From Gamsiella multidivaricata (lineage: Eukaryota; Mortierellomycota; Mortierellomycetes; Mortierellales; Mortierellaceae), in contig NW_026251790.1 in NCBI RefSeq assembly GCF_025024155.1, positions 93,759 through 157,758 of the forward strand: DNA of 64,000 nucleotides, in the 5' to 3' direction. The notes beneath the pieces were generated by a model. The model was not told where the DNA came from, did not search any database, and saw nothing but the letters and a program-made list of their open reading frames with translations. Made by a program: the position numbers and the translations under genes. Below, one piece after another: positions 45,653-55,863 of the stretch (positions are counted from its first letter, which is position 1; each line of letters opens with the position of its first letter).

Positions 45653-45895
45653 TCTGGGCACTTTTAGGTCTCAGGAACAGCTCTTTTCTTTTAGTAGAGA
45701 GGTCATCTGGACATAGAAAGACGGACGACTGAGATTTGGGAGTACAATAATAAAAACAGCAAAAACAAACGTCGAGCCAGAGCAAGAAACAAATGGACGC
45801 CACTCTTGGAACTTATAAAAAATTGCATTGCTTTGGTATCTGTATCTATCTCTTTCTTGCAGAACCCTCGGTCTAATCCAGCGAGCCCTCTCCAC

Positions 45896-46818
45896 TTAGT
45901 TCTCCTTGTTCATGGCCTCAGGATGCAAGTACGCAGGCGTGTCCGCAATGTTATAGTCCGTCGGCTCCGGAGCTCCAAACACAGTCTTCATAGGAATAAT
46001 GCCTGAGAAATGCTTCTTCAACAGCTCTGGATCCTCCTTGTCCTTGACATCATCACTCACACCACCGGTCCTCATCTTGGCAGAGGCACGTTCGATTTGG
46101 ACGGCAATCACCTTTGTGGACTTGAGATCGATAGCGTTGGGGAGTCGGGAGTCGTTGTAGAGGTCGGCATGGCGGAAGGGTTGATTGGTGATTGCAGCGA
46201 GGGCACGATCTTTTTCTTCGGGATCTTCGACGAGGCGGCCGTGGCCAAAGACGACGGCGGATTTGTAGTTCATCGAGTTGTGGAAGGGAGACATGGCGAC
46301 GACCAGGGCATCGACTTGTGAGACCTGGCCGAGAAAAAAGAGAATGCAGAAGAGATATAGGATTTCTTTAAGCCCTCACACATGGCGTTATTGAGATATT
46401 GACGCCGAATTGCAAGAAAAAACCCTTACGGTGATGCAGACTTTAGGGAGAGTGTCAGAGGCCAAAGCCTTCATCATGCGTCCACTGACATATCTATAGG
46501 TTATGTCCATGTAGCAACATGTTAATAAGCTGTCTTGTCACGAGCGAGATGAACTATCACGCTGATGCCGAGCATCAAAGAAAGAAAGACTTGCCCGTGA
46601 AGATAGACGATGTCGTCGATACGTCCGTAGCACATGGGCATCACAAAGGGCCAGTCATCCTCATCAGCCGCACCAGGGGGCAGCGTGAATCCAACATGAG
46701 CGAGCAGGTTGTTGTCAAGGATCTTATGAATGGATTCAGCGTCGTATCGGGCGCGGTCCTTGAGGCGGTGGACCTGATTAATGGCCTTGTGTGAGGTAGG
46801 CGTGTAATTGGTAGCCAT
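45896..46818 (-). CDS. Pyridoxamine-phosphate-oxidase-like (NimA-type) FMN-binding protein
   Basis: Three exons (46818-46595, 46493-46430, 46324-45896) give 238 residues. The split-barrel flavin fold is shown by LAHVGFTLPPG, WPFVMPMCYGRIDDIVYLHG, VSGRMMKAL, CITVSQVDALVVA, and NYKSAVVFGHGRLVEDPEEK. This order fits the Pyridox_ox_2/NimA group, which binds FMN or haem. Fungal members are mostly uncharacterised, so no substrate is given. Intron 1 needs a GC donor (GG|GCAAGT, the usual GC-AG consensus). The C-terminal 60 residues (about VSDDVKDKEDPELLKKHFSG onward) are of the kind seen in fungal homologs. Confidence 0.82.
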
Positions 46819-48182
46819 TGTTTTGTTCTGGTTTCCTTAGTGGTTTCTGTGGGGCGATGCTGCTTGTAAAATTCCTAGTCTTGCTCGACAACGTTCGTCT
46901 TGCGAGTAAAAGTGAGGAGGGAGAGAAAGAAAAAAAAGGCGAAGGACAAGCTTAAATAATGTCTACGGCGAGGAACGTGAGAAAAAGTGTTCGGCTTCGG
47001 ATTTTTACACCGAGGGCAAAGCTCAAAAAGAAAAAAAATATACCATCGATCGTAAAAAAAGCGGGACGAGCAACAATGACTCTTTTTATTGTCACCAAAT
47101 TGCTATCTAAGTGTGTCCCAGGACGCTGCAGGGAGTAGCAAGCGAGAATTAATCGGGAAATATCGATCGCACGACATGGCTGGCAAAGACTTGCGCCGCA
47201 CTGTTGTATCTCTCTCGTAGTTGCTGTGCCAAAAGTAATCGTGATCCCACAGTGCCGAAAGGGTACATCTGCTGCGCGATCTGTCAGAGTTCATCCGTTG
47301 TCAAAGTATCTATCTGCATCATATATAAATCTTGTAGGTAGACTGGCGAAATGTCTGGAGATAAAGGCGAGTAATGACTGGGATCATGAGCCGCGTCGTA
47401 TGCAGCATGCAACAACGCCGACAAATATATATATATAAGAAAGACCGTGGTATTTTTCATAAAACCCTTGCACGGATTCAACATACGAGCAGGCCAATCC
47501 AATAGACAGCTCCACGCTGATTGAGAGCAGCCCATTTGAAAACGTACGTCCCTACATTGTACGTGTACTAGCCTCGATTCGGCTCAAGCTGGCCTTTGGC
47601 CTCGAAATTGGTGGCGTTTGCGCCACCAAAATGGAAGGTTTACTTCCCCGCGGGATCTTCTTTCTCCTCGGAGCTTACTATCATTGCAATCAACAATAAT
47701 ACTGCTGTCAAATTCCTTTGAGGATGAACACTGGGATGCTACTTCCACAATCTCTTTAAGTTGCACCATTATCCTTATATTGATGTCAATCAACTAGGCG
47801 CGCATGAGGGTTGTCTAGCCGCCAATAGATTGTAGGTCGCTTTATAGCTTGAGCGGAGCAACCCAACTGCGTGCTTGGCGAATAAAAGAATCATGTTTGC
47901 AACGACAGCCTCCGTGTATTTGGCACTCTAGGATGGGCCAGGTGGAAACAAAAGGTTTCACTTCATGTGTCCCTCCTGTTCGGACGCCTGTGAGCCACTG
48001 ATGATGCTGTTTGTGTCCCTGAAACCCTGGTTCGAACGCGTTTATTTTTAGTAGAACAGACAACGTGCCTGGGCCCTGTCTTTAATGCATGGTCCATTTT
48101 TGTTCCTGATTCGTCGCCAACCGATTTCTCATTCGAATCCTTCTTTTAGATCTCTTCAACCTTTTTTTCATTTTTCATAAAA
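46819..48182. other. Divergent intergenic region
   Basis: 1.36 kb between the flavoprotein (-) and fucosyltransferase-like (+) starts. It has A/T-rich runs near 47020-47060 and a short TATATATA near 47427. No gene supported. Confidence 0.55.
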
Positions 48183-49766
48183 ATGTCCGTCTTGAGGACG
48201 CGCAGGCTCGTCAACATAACGCTTGCCCTGTTCACAGGCACCTTCCTCTTCTACTTATCTACCTCCTTCCAAACAATCGACTTCGAATTCGGCAACACAC
48301 ACTCAGCGCAGGACCGGCCCCACACCAATGAACCGTCAAGCACCAGCAGGGAGCAAGGATCCGGGCCTCTAGACCTGCATCAAGTACCAGATACAGCTAC
48401 TATCCTCCAACAACAAAAGAAACTGGACTGGCATAAACCCCTGGTCAAGGAAAGCGATGTCAAGTCGTCTTTGTATATCCAAAAACCAGAGTTGAGACTT
48501 GACCCGTCCATCAAGTATTTGGGTTTCATGCCATATGCTGGACTTACGAATCAGGTATGTGTGTATGAACAAGAACAATTGGTATGCGTGCTATCCATCT
48601 GGCATCCCGGCGCAAATTTGCACAGCCCGCTCATGTTGTTACCTGTGCGTCCTCGACGACTCGACTGCTATAAATAGTTCATCGCGCTCGAAAACGCCGC
48701 CTATCTGGCCCTGCGCCTCAACCGCACCCTAATCATCACACCAATCACGACCAATTCCCACAACAAGCATAATTCGAACCAACCTTGGTCCGACTACTTT
48801 GATTTCGACCGCTTCACCGCCGACACCGGCATCCCAACTGTCAATTGGAAAGATATCCGACCACTTACGCCTGAACAGATCGAGGTCGGACGACAGAAGA
48901 TCCACTTCGGAGAAAAGAAACCCTTCCCGCCTTGGGATGCTCTCGCATTAAACTTGACCTGCCAAATCGTGTACGGATATGGCGACTCGGAACCGCTGCA
49001 TGGTACGGAGAAAGCCTTCGCACGACAGTTCATGTTCAAGCCCCAGTTTGTGCGTCCGCCGGCACGGAAGACAAAGACACAGCTGTACGATCGGACCAAG
49101 ATCATGGCGCAGGATAACAAGAACTTGGAGGATATTGTCACAATCGATGACCTGGTGGATCGGTATGAGGACAGCCAGGAGCAACTGTTATTCTTGAGCC
49201 ATTCTTACAAGTTGAAAGATCCTCTCGGTCGACGCATATGGTCCCAAGTCGGACAATATCTACGGTTCCACCCAAAGGTCGACGATTATGTTCAGCGGCT
49301 AATCCAACAGCGTGCTCCGGGGACAATATCCAACGGCGGAAAGTACATTGCGATCCATGTCCGGAGAGGCGATATTTGGCTCAAGTGTCGTTCGGAGAAT
49401 CCCGACGACATGATGGCCTGTATCATTCCTTTGGGTCACTATGCCGAGGCCGTTGAGCAGGCGTATCAAATCGCGGGAAAGCGATTGCCGGTGATTGTGA
49501 CGACGGATTCAAAATCGGAGGGCGATCTTCTAACGATGGCAAAGCTGGGATGGCGAAAGTTGAATCATGAGCTGTATACGACCGAAGAGGAATTAGGGAT
49601 CTTTGGGCCGGAGTTGGTCGATGCGGCAGTGCTAGCGGGAGCGGAGGTGATGATCGGAAGTGCGAGCAGTACAATGACAAAGGTGGCCGTGTGGAGGCAG
49701 AAGAGCTGGCATCAGCGAGATGTGCTGTATCCACGCACAGTGCCTTCCTGGACACCTTTTGAATAG
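48183..49766 (+). CDS. O-fucosyltransferase-like type II membrane protein
   Basis: Two exons (48183-48554, 48678-49766) give 486 residues. A basic N-terminus (VLRTRRL) and a hydrophobic segment at about 10-28 form a signal anchor, as in Golgi glycosyltransferases. The catalytic domain starts at LGFMPYAGLTNQFIALENAAYLALRLNRTL, the GDP-fucose O-fucosyltransferase entry motif, split by the intron. Later come IAIHVRRGDIWLKC (the HxRxGD-type nucleotide-sugar region), LPVIVTTDSKSEGD, and MIGSASSTMTKVAVWR. This pattern defines the GT65/GT68-like fold. Acceptor and sugar specificity are not readable. It probably acts in the Golgi or ER. Confidence 0.83.
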
Positions 49767-50727
49767 TCGCTACTGCTGCAGTAGGCGGTTCTTTTTTCCA
49801 GCATTCAGAGCGTTTCGTAGCATTATACTCATACCCCCCCCTACATACATACACCATTCTTGCCTGTAATATATTGTGCCTTTCAGATAAAATTGTAAAA
49901 TCTCAGAGCTAATCTAAGGGTAACAATAAACGAGAACCTCGAATAGCGACATGACTCCTCTCTAATAGAGATCCCAACTAAGATTACACCCCCGTTAAGC
50001 CCATGGTATCACTATTCCTTACCTTTTTGCAAAAAAAAATTCCAAAAACATAAGGAATACCCTCACTCCTCTATTCCAGGTGGGGTCCATAATCGAGGTC
50101 CTTGAACAATCCAGGATGGTCTATTCTGAGGATATTCGATGGCGCGCCATAGTCCTCTTCTGCATCATGGGCATGGATATCAAAGATGTGTCAACTCTCT
50201 TGGGCATTTCCACGTCTAGTATCACCAATAGGACCGATAAATAATTACCATATCTTGATACACCGACCCCAAGATCATGCCCAGCAGAAAAAAGGAGCTG
50301 AGAACTTGAATAGCGTGATCCAACAAAATAAATCTATTTTCGAGCGCGCTCTTGTTCGCGTTTCCATTGATGTCGCGCCTTCGAAAGGCCGCTCCTCCTG
50401 CGATGCCCATAATCCCTCCGATATCACTCAAGCATAGCGCCTCCGGAGGCGTAGTCTAAAGGGGAGATCGAAATGTATGTGGTAAGTCAAGGGGACGGAA
50501 ACCTATCAGGATGGCTGAAGTTCTAAAATGCTTCGCCCACCACTCGACCATTAGCCGCAGCAACACTCTAGTCCGCCCCCAAGAAAGTACTTGTCTCAAG
50601 ACGTCCATTTGATGTGTGACTATGCCAGAATATAAAATGAGGAGAGTTCTACCCCATTTTCCTTCTTTCCTTCTTTCTTTCTCTCTTAATTGCAACATCC
50701 TCACACCAAAAATACAAAATCGAGAGC
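49767..50727. other. Intergenic with transposon fragment
   Basis: Apart from the transposase-like fragment listed separately, no gene is seen. A TATAAAA at about 50632-50638 precedes the vWA gene by about 90 bp. Confidence 0.5.
50116..50244 (+). pseudogene. Transposase N-terminal fragment (helix-turn-helix)
   Basis: 42 codons starting MVYSEDIRWRAIVLF and continuing with DIKDVSTLLGISTSSI resemble the first helix-turn-helix of Tc1/IS630-like transposases, which recognise element ends. The frame stops soon after, and no catalytic part follows. It may come from the same superfamily as the relic at 30335. Confidence 0.55.
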
Positions 50728-53700
50728 ATGATTTTACCGACATCCTCATCCCCATCGGCAGCGTTGCCGAGAGAAGCCGCAGTATGCCATGCGTTTCATC
50801 CGTTGGAGAACCAAGATTCTGTAACGTTGCTATCGTTCCAAGTCCCGCCATGGAAGAAGGAAAATCAGGGCGAGAAACAGCAACCTGTCAAGAAGACGAA
50901 GCAGGCATACTTTGATATTTGTCTGGATGTCTCGGGATCAATGGCTGGTAGCGGTATCGAATGTGCCAAGGTGGCGATGAAGCGGTTGATCGACCATCTG
51001 ATCCAGAACTGTGAGGTACCCCCAGAGAGGATCACTGTGTACCTGTATGAGAGCTCGTGCCAGACGCGGCGGCTAAAGGATGGTGATACAAAGTGGATTA
51101 ATTCTGTCAAGGCTGGTGGAGGTAAGGAAGACAAATTCGTTGAAAGGTCCTTGATGTAATCATGTGGAAAGGTTGAGAGGAAGGACGGGATCTTTTCTTC
51201 GTTTTTGCACTGCCTCGTCGGTACTCCGGCTCACTTAGTATCCAACCTTGATTTTTTTTTTTCTCTTTACGTTGCATCTAATACTCATCCCTTGTGTTTT
51301 TACCCCCCTGCTCTCCATTCCAGGAACGAGCTTCGCAAGCGTGTTCAATGAGGTCATCAAGAACATCAAGCTGCACCGAGCCGAGACCAACATGCAGGAG
51401 GATATGGATGTCACCCTATTCTTCTTCACCGACGGCGAGGACGGTGATGGTCGGAACCTCGATCAAGCCAAGCAGAAGCTAGAGGACCTCCTGAAGAGCA
51501 CGCTTCGGCTAGAGTCCACAGTCCATACATTCGGGTTCACGGCCGGACATGACGCCAAGCTGTTGAGCTGGCTGACCTCTACAGGAAAGTACAGTGGTTG
51601 CTTCCAGTATATCCAGCAGTCGAGCGCAATCGAGACGTCTATGTCGACAACGTTAATGCTTCTGGACGACTCGGCTATGGTGATGGAGAGGAAGATCGAG
51701 ATTTCGTGGACGGACACTGACAAGGACCATGCACAGGAGTGGCTCGCTGTCAAGTTGGAGCGCGCTGGCGTCGCGGGATCAACTGTCATTCGTGGAAAGC
51801 CCTTTTCGAGAAGCATGATCCAGTGGAGAGAGTACGAGTCCGGAGAGGATAGTAATCCCATTCAGGATCTACAAGTGCTTTGGTTACCCGAGGATAGCCC
51901 TCAGCGAATCACCGGCACGACGCAGTTCATTCAGCACGAGTTGCTACGGTTAATCGAAGAGATTAACAGCATTGGCAGCAACGGGCAGCTTTCGGCCGAG
52001 CAGAAGCGTACAGAACTGCTCAAGATTGACGCCGAAACGGAGGCGTGTAGCAAGATTCTGGGAACGATGGCCTTTGCGGCCGCGAAGTTGAAGCAAAAGG
52101 AGGTTCGGGGGTCTTGTATGGTCGCCTGTCAGCGGACACGGTCATTGTTGCAGTCGTTCCTGACAGTCAAGGCGGATGCGCATAAGCGTGGGGGATCGAT
52201 TTCGAACACGAGTCTCGCAACATTCAATGCTTTGGCGTACGGTGAGATCACAGAGGCGAAGTTGAAGGCCAAGTTGGACGCGCGTGCGGGCAAGAACACA
52301 GCGTTGTTTGCGGACCTAGATCAGAAAGTCGATGAGGTTGTGAAAGGCTTGGATCTGGATAAAATGGAGGCTGAGGAGTCTGAGGAGAGGTTGCGGGTGC
52401 TTTCGTGCGCGTTCTCGACGAATAGTTACATTGATGCCTTGCGTGATGGCGATTGTTTATGCATGACCTTGGATGGTAGGGAGCAAAACAGCCCAGCTAG
52501 GTTATTCGCATCTTTGAGATGCTAATAGCGGTCTCAATATTGACATTGTGGTACATCTTTCTCCCTCTTTGTGTGCCTGTAGTGTCTCGCGGGGCTGGCG
52601 CGATTGCAGATCCGAGCCAGGTGGTCATCAAGTCTATCTTTCCGACATACTTGACTTCGTCCATGTTCACGTTGGCACTGGGGCACTCACTGGCACAGAA
52701 TGACCCCGAGGATGTGCACGGTGGCTTCGACCGAAACAGCGACGCGAGCATCGCTCCTGGCCTGGCCCACGAGAACATTACCGCAGTGATGCCATTATTC
52801 ATCAACAAGGAGCATTGGCAGGTGGCCAAACTGCGTATGAAGGTAAAGCGTGGAGGCATAAACATATATGTTTGTTGTACTACGACCAATTGCTTACACA
52901 AATAGCGAATGCATGCATGCATGCCATCTTATTCCCTTTTGTATTGTTAGCCCATCCTCGGATATGTGGTGACACTGGACGCGACAGGATACACATACAG
53001 CCAGTCAACCACCATCCCATTCTTGATTCTCGCCAAGGCTCTTGAAGCGTACCCCATGACTGAGTTTAGGCAGAGGCAGGTGCAGCTTATTTTGGAGACC
53101 TGCGATGCCATCTACCGGAGCTCCAAGACTCTATGCGAGAGCACCAGGACATTAGTAGAGCAGTTCTGTGCATCACACACACAGCGAACCGTGGACGTGA
53201 TCACCAACAACTATGTCTTCCTTGGCCACGTCATCTGCGCGCTGCGTGCTGGGGATATCACGGCTGCAGAGATGAGTGCGCTCTTGTCAACGTTCGAGAC
53301 TGCGATCGTGGAAGAGCAGATCCGAAGGGACATGTCCTGGAGGGTCTCTTCGGACCTGTTTGGCAACATACTAGATTGGTTTAACGTCGACCGTCAGAAG
53401 GATGTCGCGGTTCCTGGACGCAAGTATCGCGAGCAGCATGATGCATATGTAGCAGCGTTAGAGCGAGATAATTCAGACAACGGTATCGTAGCTCACTACC
53501 AGTCCTTGTTCAATAACACGCGCAAGGATCAGGGTGTCAAGTCCAAATCCCCAAAGACAGAATCGACATCTCCTCACGCGTCGACATCCGCTCCATCGTC
53601 CGCATCAGTGCCTCCGACAATTGGCATGGCTTCGTTGTCGGTCAAGGAGGTGGCACCGATTTCGAAGCCAGAGTTCAAAGTGCCTGATTTTGATCCACTT

Positions 53701-54656
53701 CGCTGGGAACTGTCCGAGGCATCATTAGACAGGCTGAGCTCGATTCAGCATGCGATCTCTGCAGGAGTTGATAAGATCCGTCGTCTCTTAGCAATCATCC
53801 ACTCTCCTCTCGACACCGATCTCCCCGAGGTACTCTCCTTGCGCCTTGGGGCCATGGCGCCGACGGCCATGGCGGATGAGTTCTTTGCACGGTACTCCCC
53901 CAAGACCAACCTGGCGACGTTACTGCAGGCCTACGCACACACAAAGAACGCCGACCGTCGTTCGGTCGAGAACCTGATGACGCCGTTCGAGCGTGAGGTT
54001 GCTTCTGGACCGGATACGGCTTCTGATGAGGCGATTCAGTTTCTCAAGTCGCTGTATATGGCCAAGATGACGGACATAGTGGGCGGGGTCGTGGCAGCAG
54101 TTGAGAATGAGTACATGGAAGCGAAGAGGGGCACAGCGGCATCGGTGTTCTTGAGCACGAACTCGTTGGAGGTTGCGGCCGCTGTGTTGATCGACTCAAA
54201 GTTCCGGGGTGCTGCCGGAGGACAGTTGACGACGCTGTGTGCACGGTCGACCATGACTTTGCCGAGGGCGAAGATCCAGATGTTGTTGACGGGATCGTAC
54301 AAGGGTGTGAAATTGTTTACAGATAAGTCTGGGTCGTTGGAGGATATTCGCTGGTATCCGTGCAAAAAGACATTATACAGGATGTTCAGACATTACCATG
54401 ATCAGTTCAGCTTGGATGAGTGGTAAGTTTTTTCTCTTTTTATTATTATTATTATTTCGTTGATGTAGAGCCAGCGTGTTGAGGGTAGTGGTTGGGACGG
54501 TATAATCGTTTTTCGCTAATGGTACTGTGAAATATTCATAGGCGCCAGTTCCATCCTAATCGATATGAGAGTTACATTGCACGCCGGTATGTGCTGGATC
54601 ACTGCCTTGATGAGTTGCCACAGGAGCAGCAGGTGGAGGTCAACAGCATCTCCTAG
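50728..54656 (+). CDS. Large von Willebrand factor A domain protein
   Basis: Five exons (50728-51121, 51324-52475, 52583-52842, 52951-54422, 54542-54656) give 1130 residues. The vWA domain starts at AYFDICLDVSGSM (residues 60-72) with the DxSxS metal site, and continues through GGGTSFASVF and LFFFTDGEDGDG, the other two parts of a MIDAS. After it come helical regions, a Ser/Thr/Pro-rich linker (about 53530-53640) and a C-terminal 300 residues without a domain I recognise. There is no signal peptide or membrane segment, so it is probably intracellular. Intracellular vWA proteins usually organise multiprotein complexes; that is family knowledge and is not shown here. A TATAAAA lies about 90 bp upstream. 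Confidence 0.8.
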
Positions 54657-55073
54657 CGCCTTTACAAGACACCGGCAGCGTAGGAGTCTTTCAGCAGTTA
54701 TCTACAAACAAATGATGCGACCAAAATAAAAAATAAAAAATCGATTGTCAAATACACTCGTTTCATCCTCGCAATCTGGAACCACAGCACCAGGATGCTT
54801 CTCAGCCATTAATTCTCTCAAACAGAAATCCATATTTAGCGGGAATTGTATTGCAAAGAGCTCTTTTGTCCACGTAGGAACCAAACGTCCTTGCCAAAGA
54901 ATATGTGTGGTTCGTGTTATTACAAATGGATCACTTTGCTCTTGGAAGGATACTTAAATACCGGATACCGTCCTATGGTCCCACCTATCTTCAGGTCTAT
55001 CGATTAACCAGTTCCAACAAAGCATTCCCCAGAGACAAACCATCGTCTCTTTACTCCGTTTAAATCCCTAAAA
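54657..55073. other. Intergenic
   Basis: 3' end of the vWA gene and promoter of the small secreted protein gene, with a TACTTAAATA element at 54951-54960. No other gene. Confidence 0.55.
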
Positions 55074-55400
55074 ATGAAGATCCAATACATCTTCCTTGCA
55101 GCCTGCCTGCTCGCAATTTCCCCCGTCACTGCCTCGCCCATCCCCGCAATCTCCTCCGTCACTGCCTCCTCACCCATCCCCGCGAGCCCTACTACCAGCA
55201 GCGAGTGTCTGGACGTTAAGAAACTCGATCCACCCTCGGTTCATAACGACTATTATGGAAATGGTCGATACCGTCCTGTTGCGAAAGGCGATCTGGCGAA
55301 GGAGGAAATGAAGAATAAATCGCCTACCACGTATGGCCGTCGATCCGACGAGGGCAGTTCTGATGGGCAAAATATTCAAGTCGCGAAAGGCGATATCTAG
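55074..55400 (+). CDS. Small secreted protein with SPIPA and VAKGD repeats
   Basis: 108 residues, one exon. Residues 1-20 (MKIQYIFLAACLLAISPVTA) are a signal peptide that shares the MKIQ start with the two MxLPVM proteins. Two SxIPAI/SPIPAS-like repeats with SSVTAS follow, then one Cys, and a hydrophilic part with two VAKGD[LI] motifs, the second being the C-terminus. RYRPVAKGD and GRRSDE provide basic sites that could be cleaved. With one cysteine it cannot form an internal disulfide. TACTTAAATA lies about 115 bp upstream. I recognise no family; it is likely secreted. Confidence 0.68.
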   Translation: MKIQYIFLAACLLAISPVTASPIPAISSVTASSPIPASPTTSSECLDVKKLDPPSVHNDYYGNGRYRPVAKGDLAKEEMKNKSPTTYGRRSDEGSSDGQNIQVAKGDI

Positions 55401-55863
55401 AATTCATGACACTGGATACGACGCGTACCACCAAACTAAATAATGAACCACACCGTACTACCGAAACGCCTGTATGAACACCACACCTCCGGTCTAGACA
55501 TCCCTTTAGATTATTTTTGTCACTTATGACAGATTCACAATAAAGGCAGCGCGTCCAAAACTCAAGAGATGCTGTGCTGGTCCTACGGTAGCATAGGAAA
55601 GTACAAGACACGCCAGGCCGTGTCCGACACGATCCCCGCCCCTTAACGCATGCATAGTCGCTGCTCCGTGTGACGTTTGAATGAAGGGGTGGGGACCGTT
55701 CCTGAGAGCAGTTGAGTTTGTTCGGTCATTCATCTTTGCATCAACTTCCTTTCTCCTGTCCGTTCACATTCCTTTCATTCGTTTCTACACCATCGCTCCC
55801 CAGCACTCCGTCTGCTCTCTCTTAAATTCTATCTCTCTCTTCTCTCTGCAGGAGACCATTACA
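55401..55863. other. Intergenic / twinfilin leader
   Basis: 3' flank of the small secreted gene (ACAATAAAG near 55539) and the pyrimidine-rich core promoter of the twinfilin gene. No gene. Confidence 0.55.
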
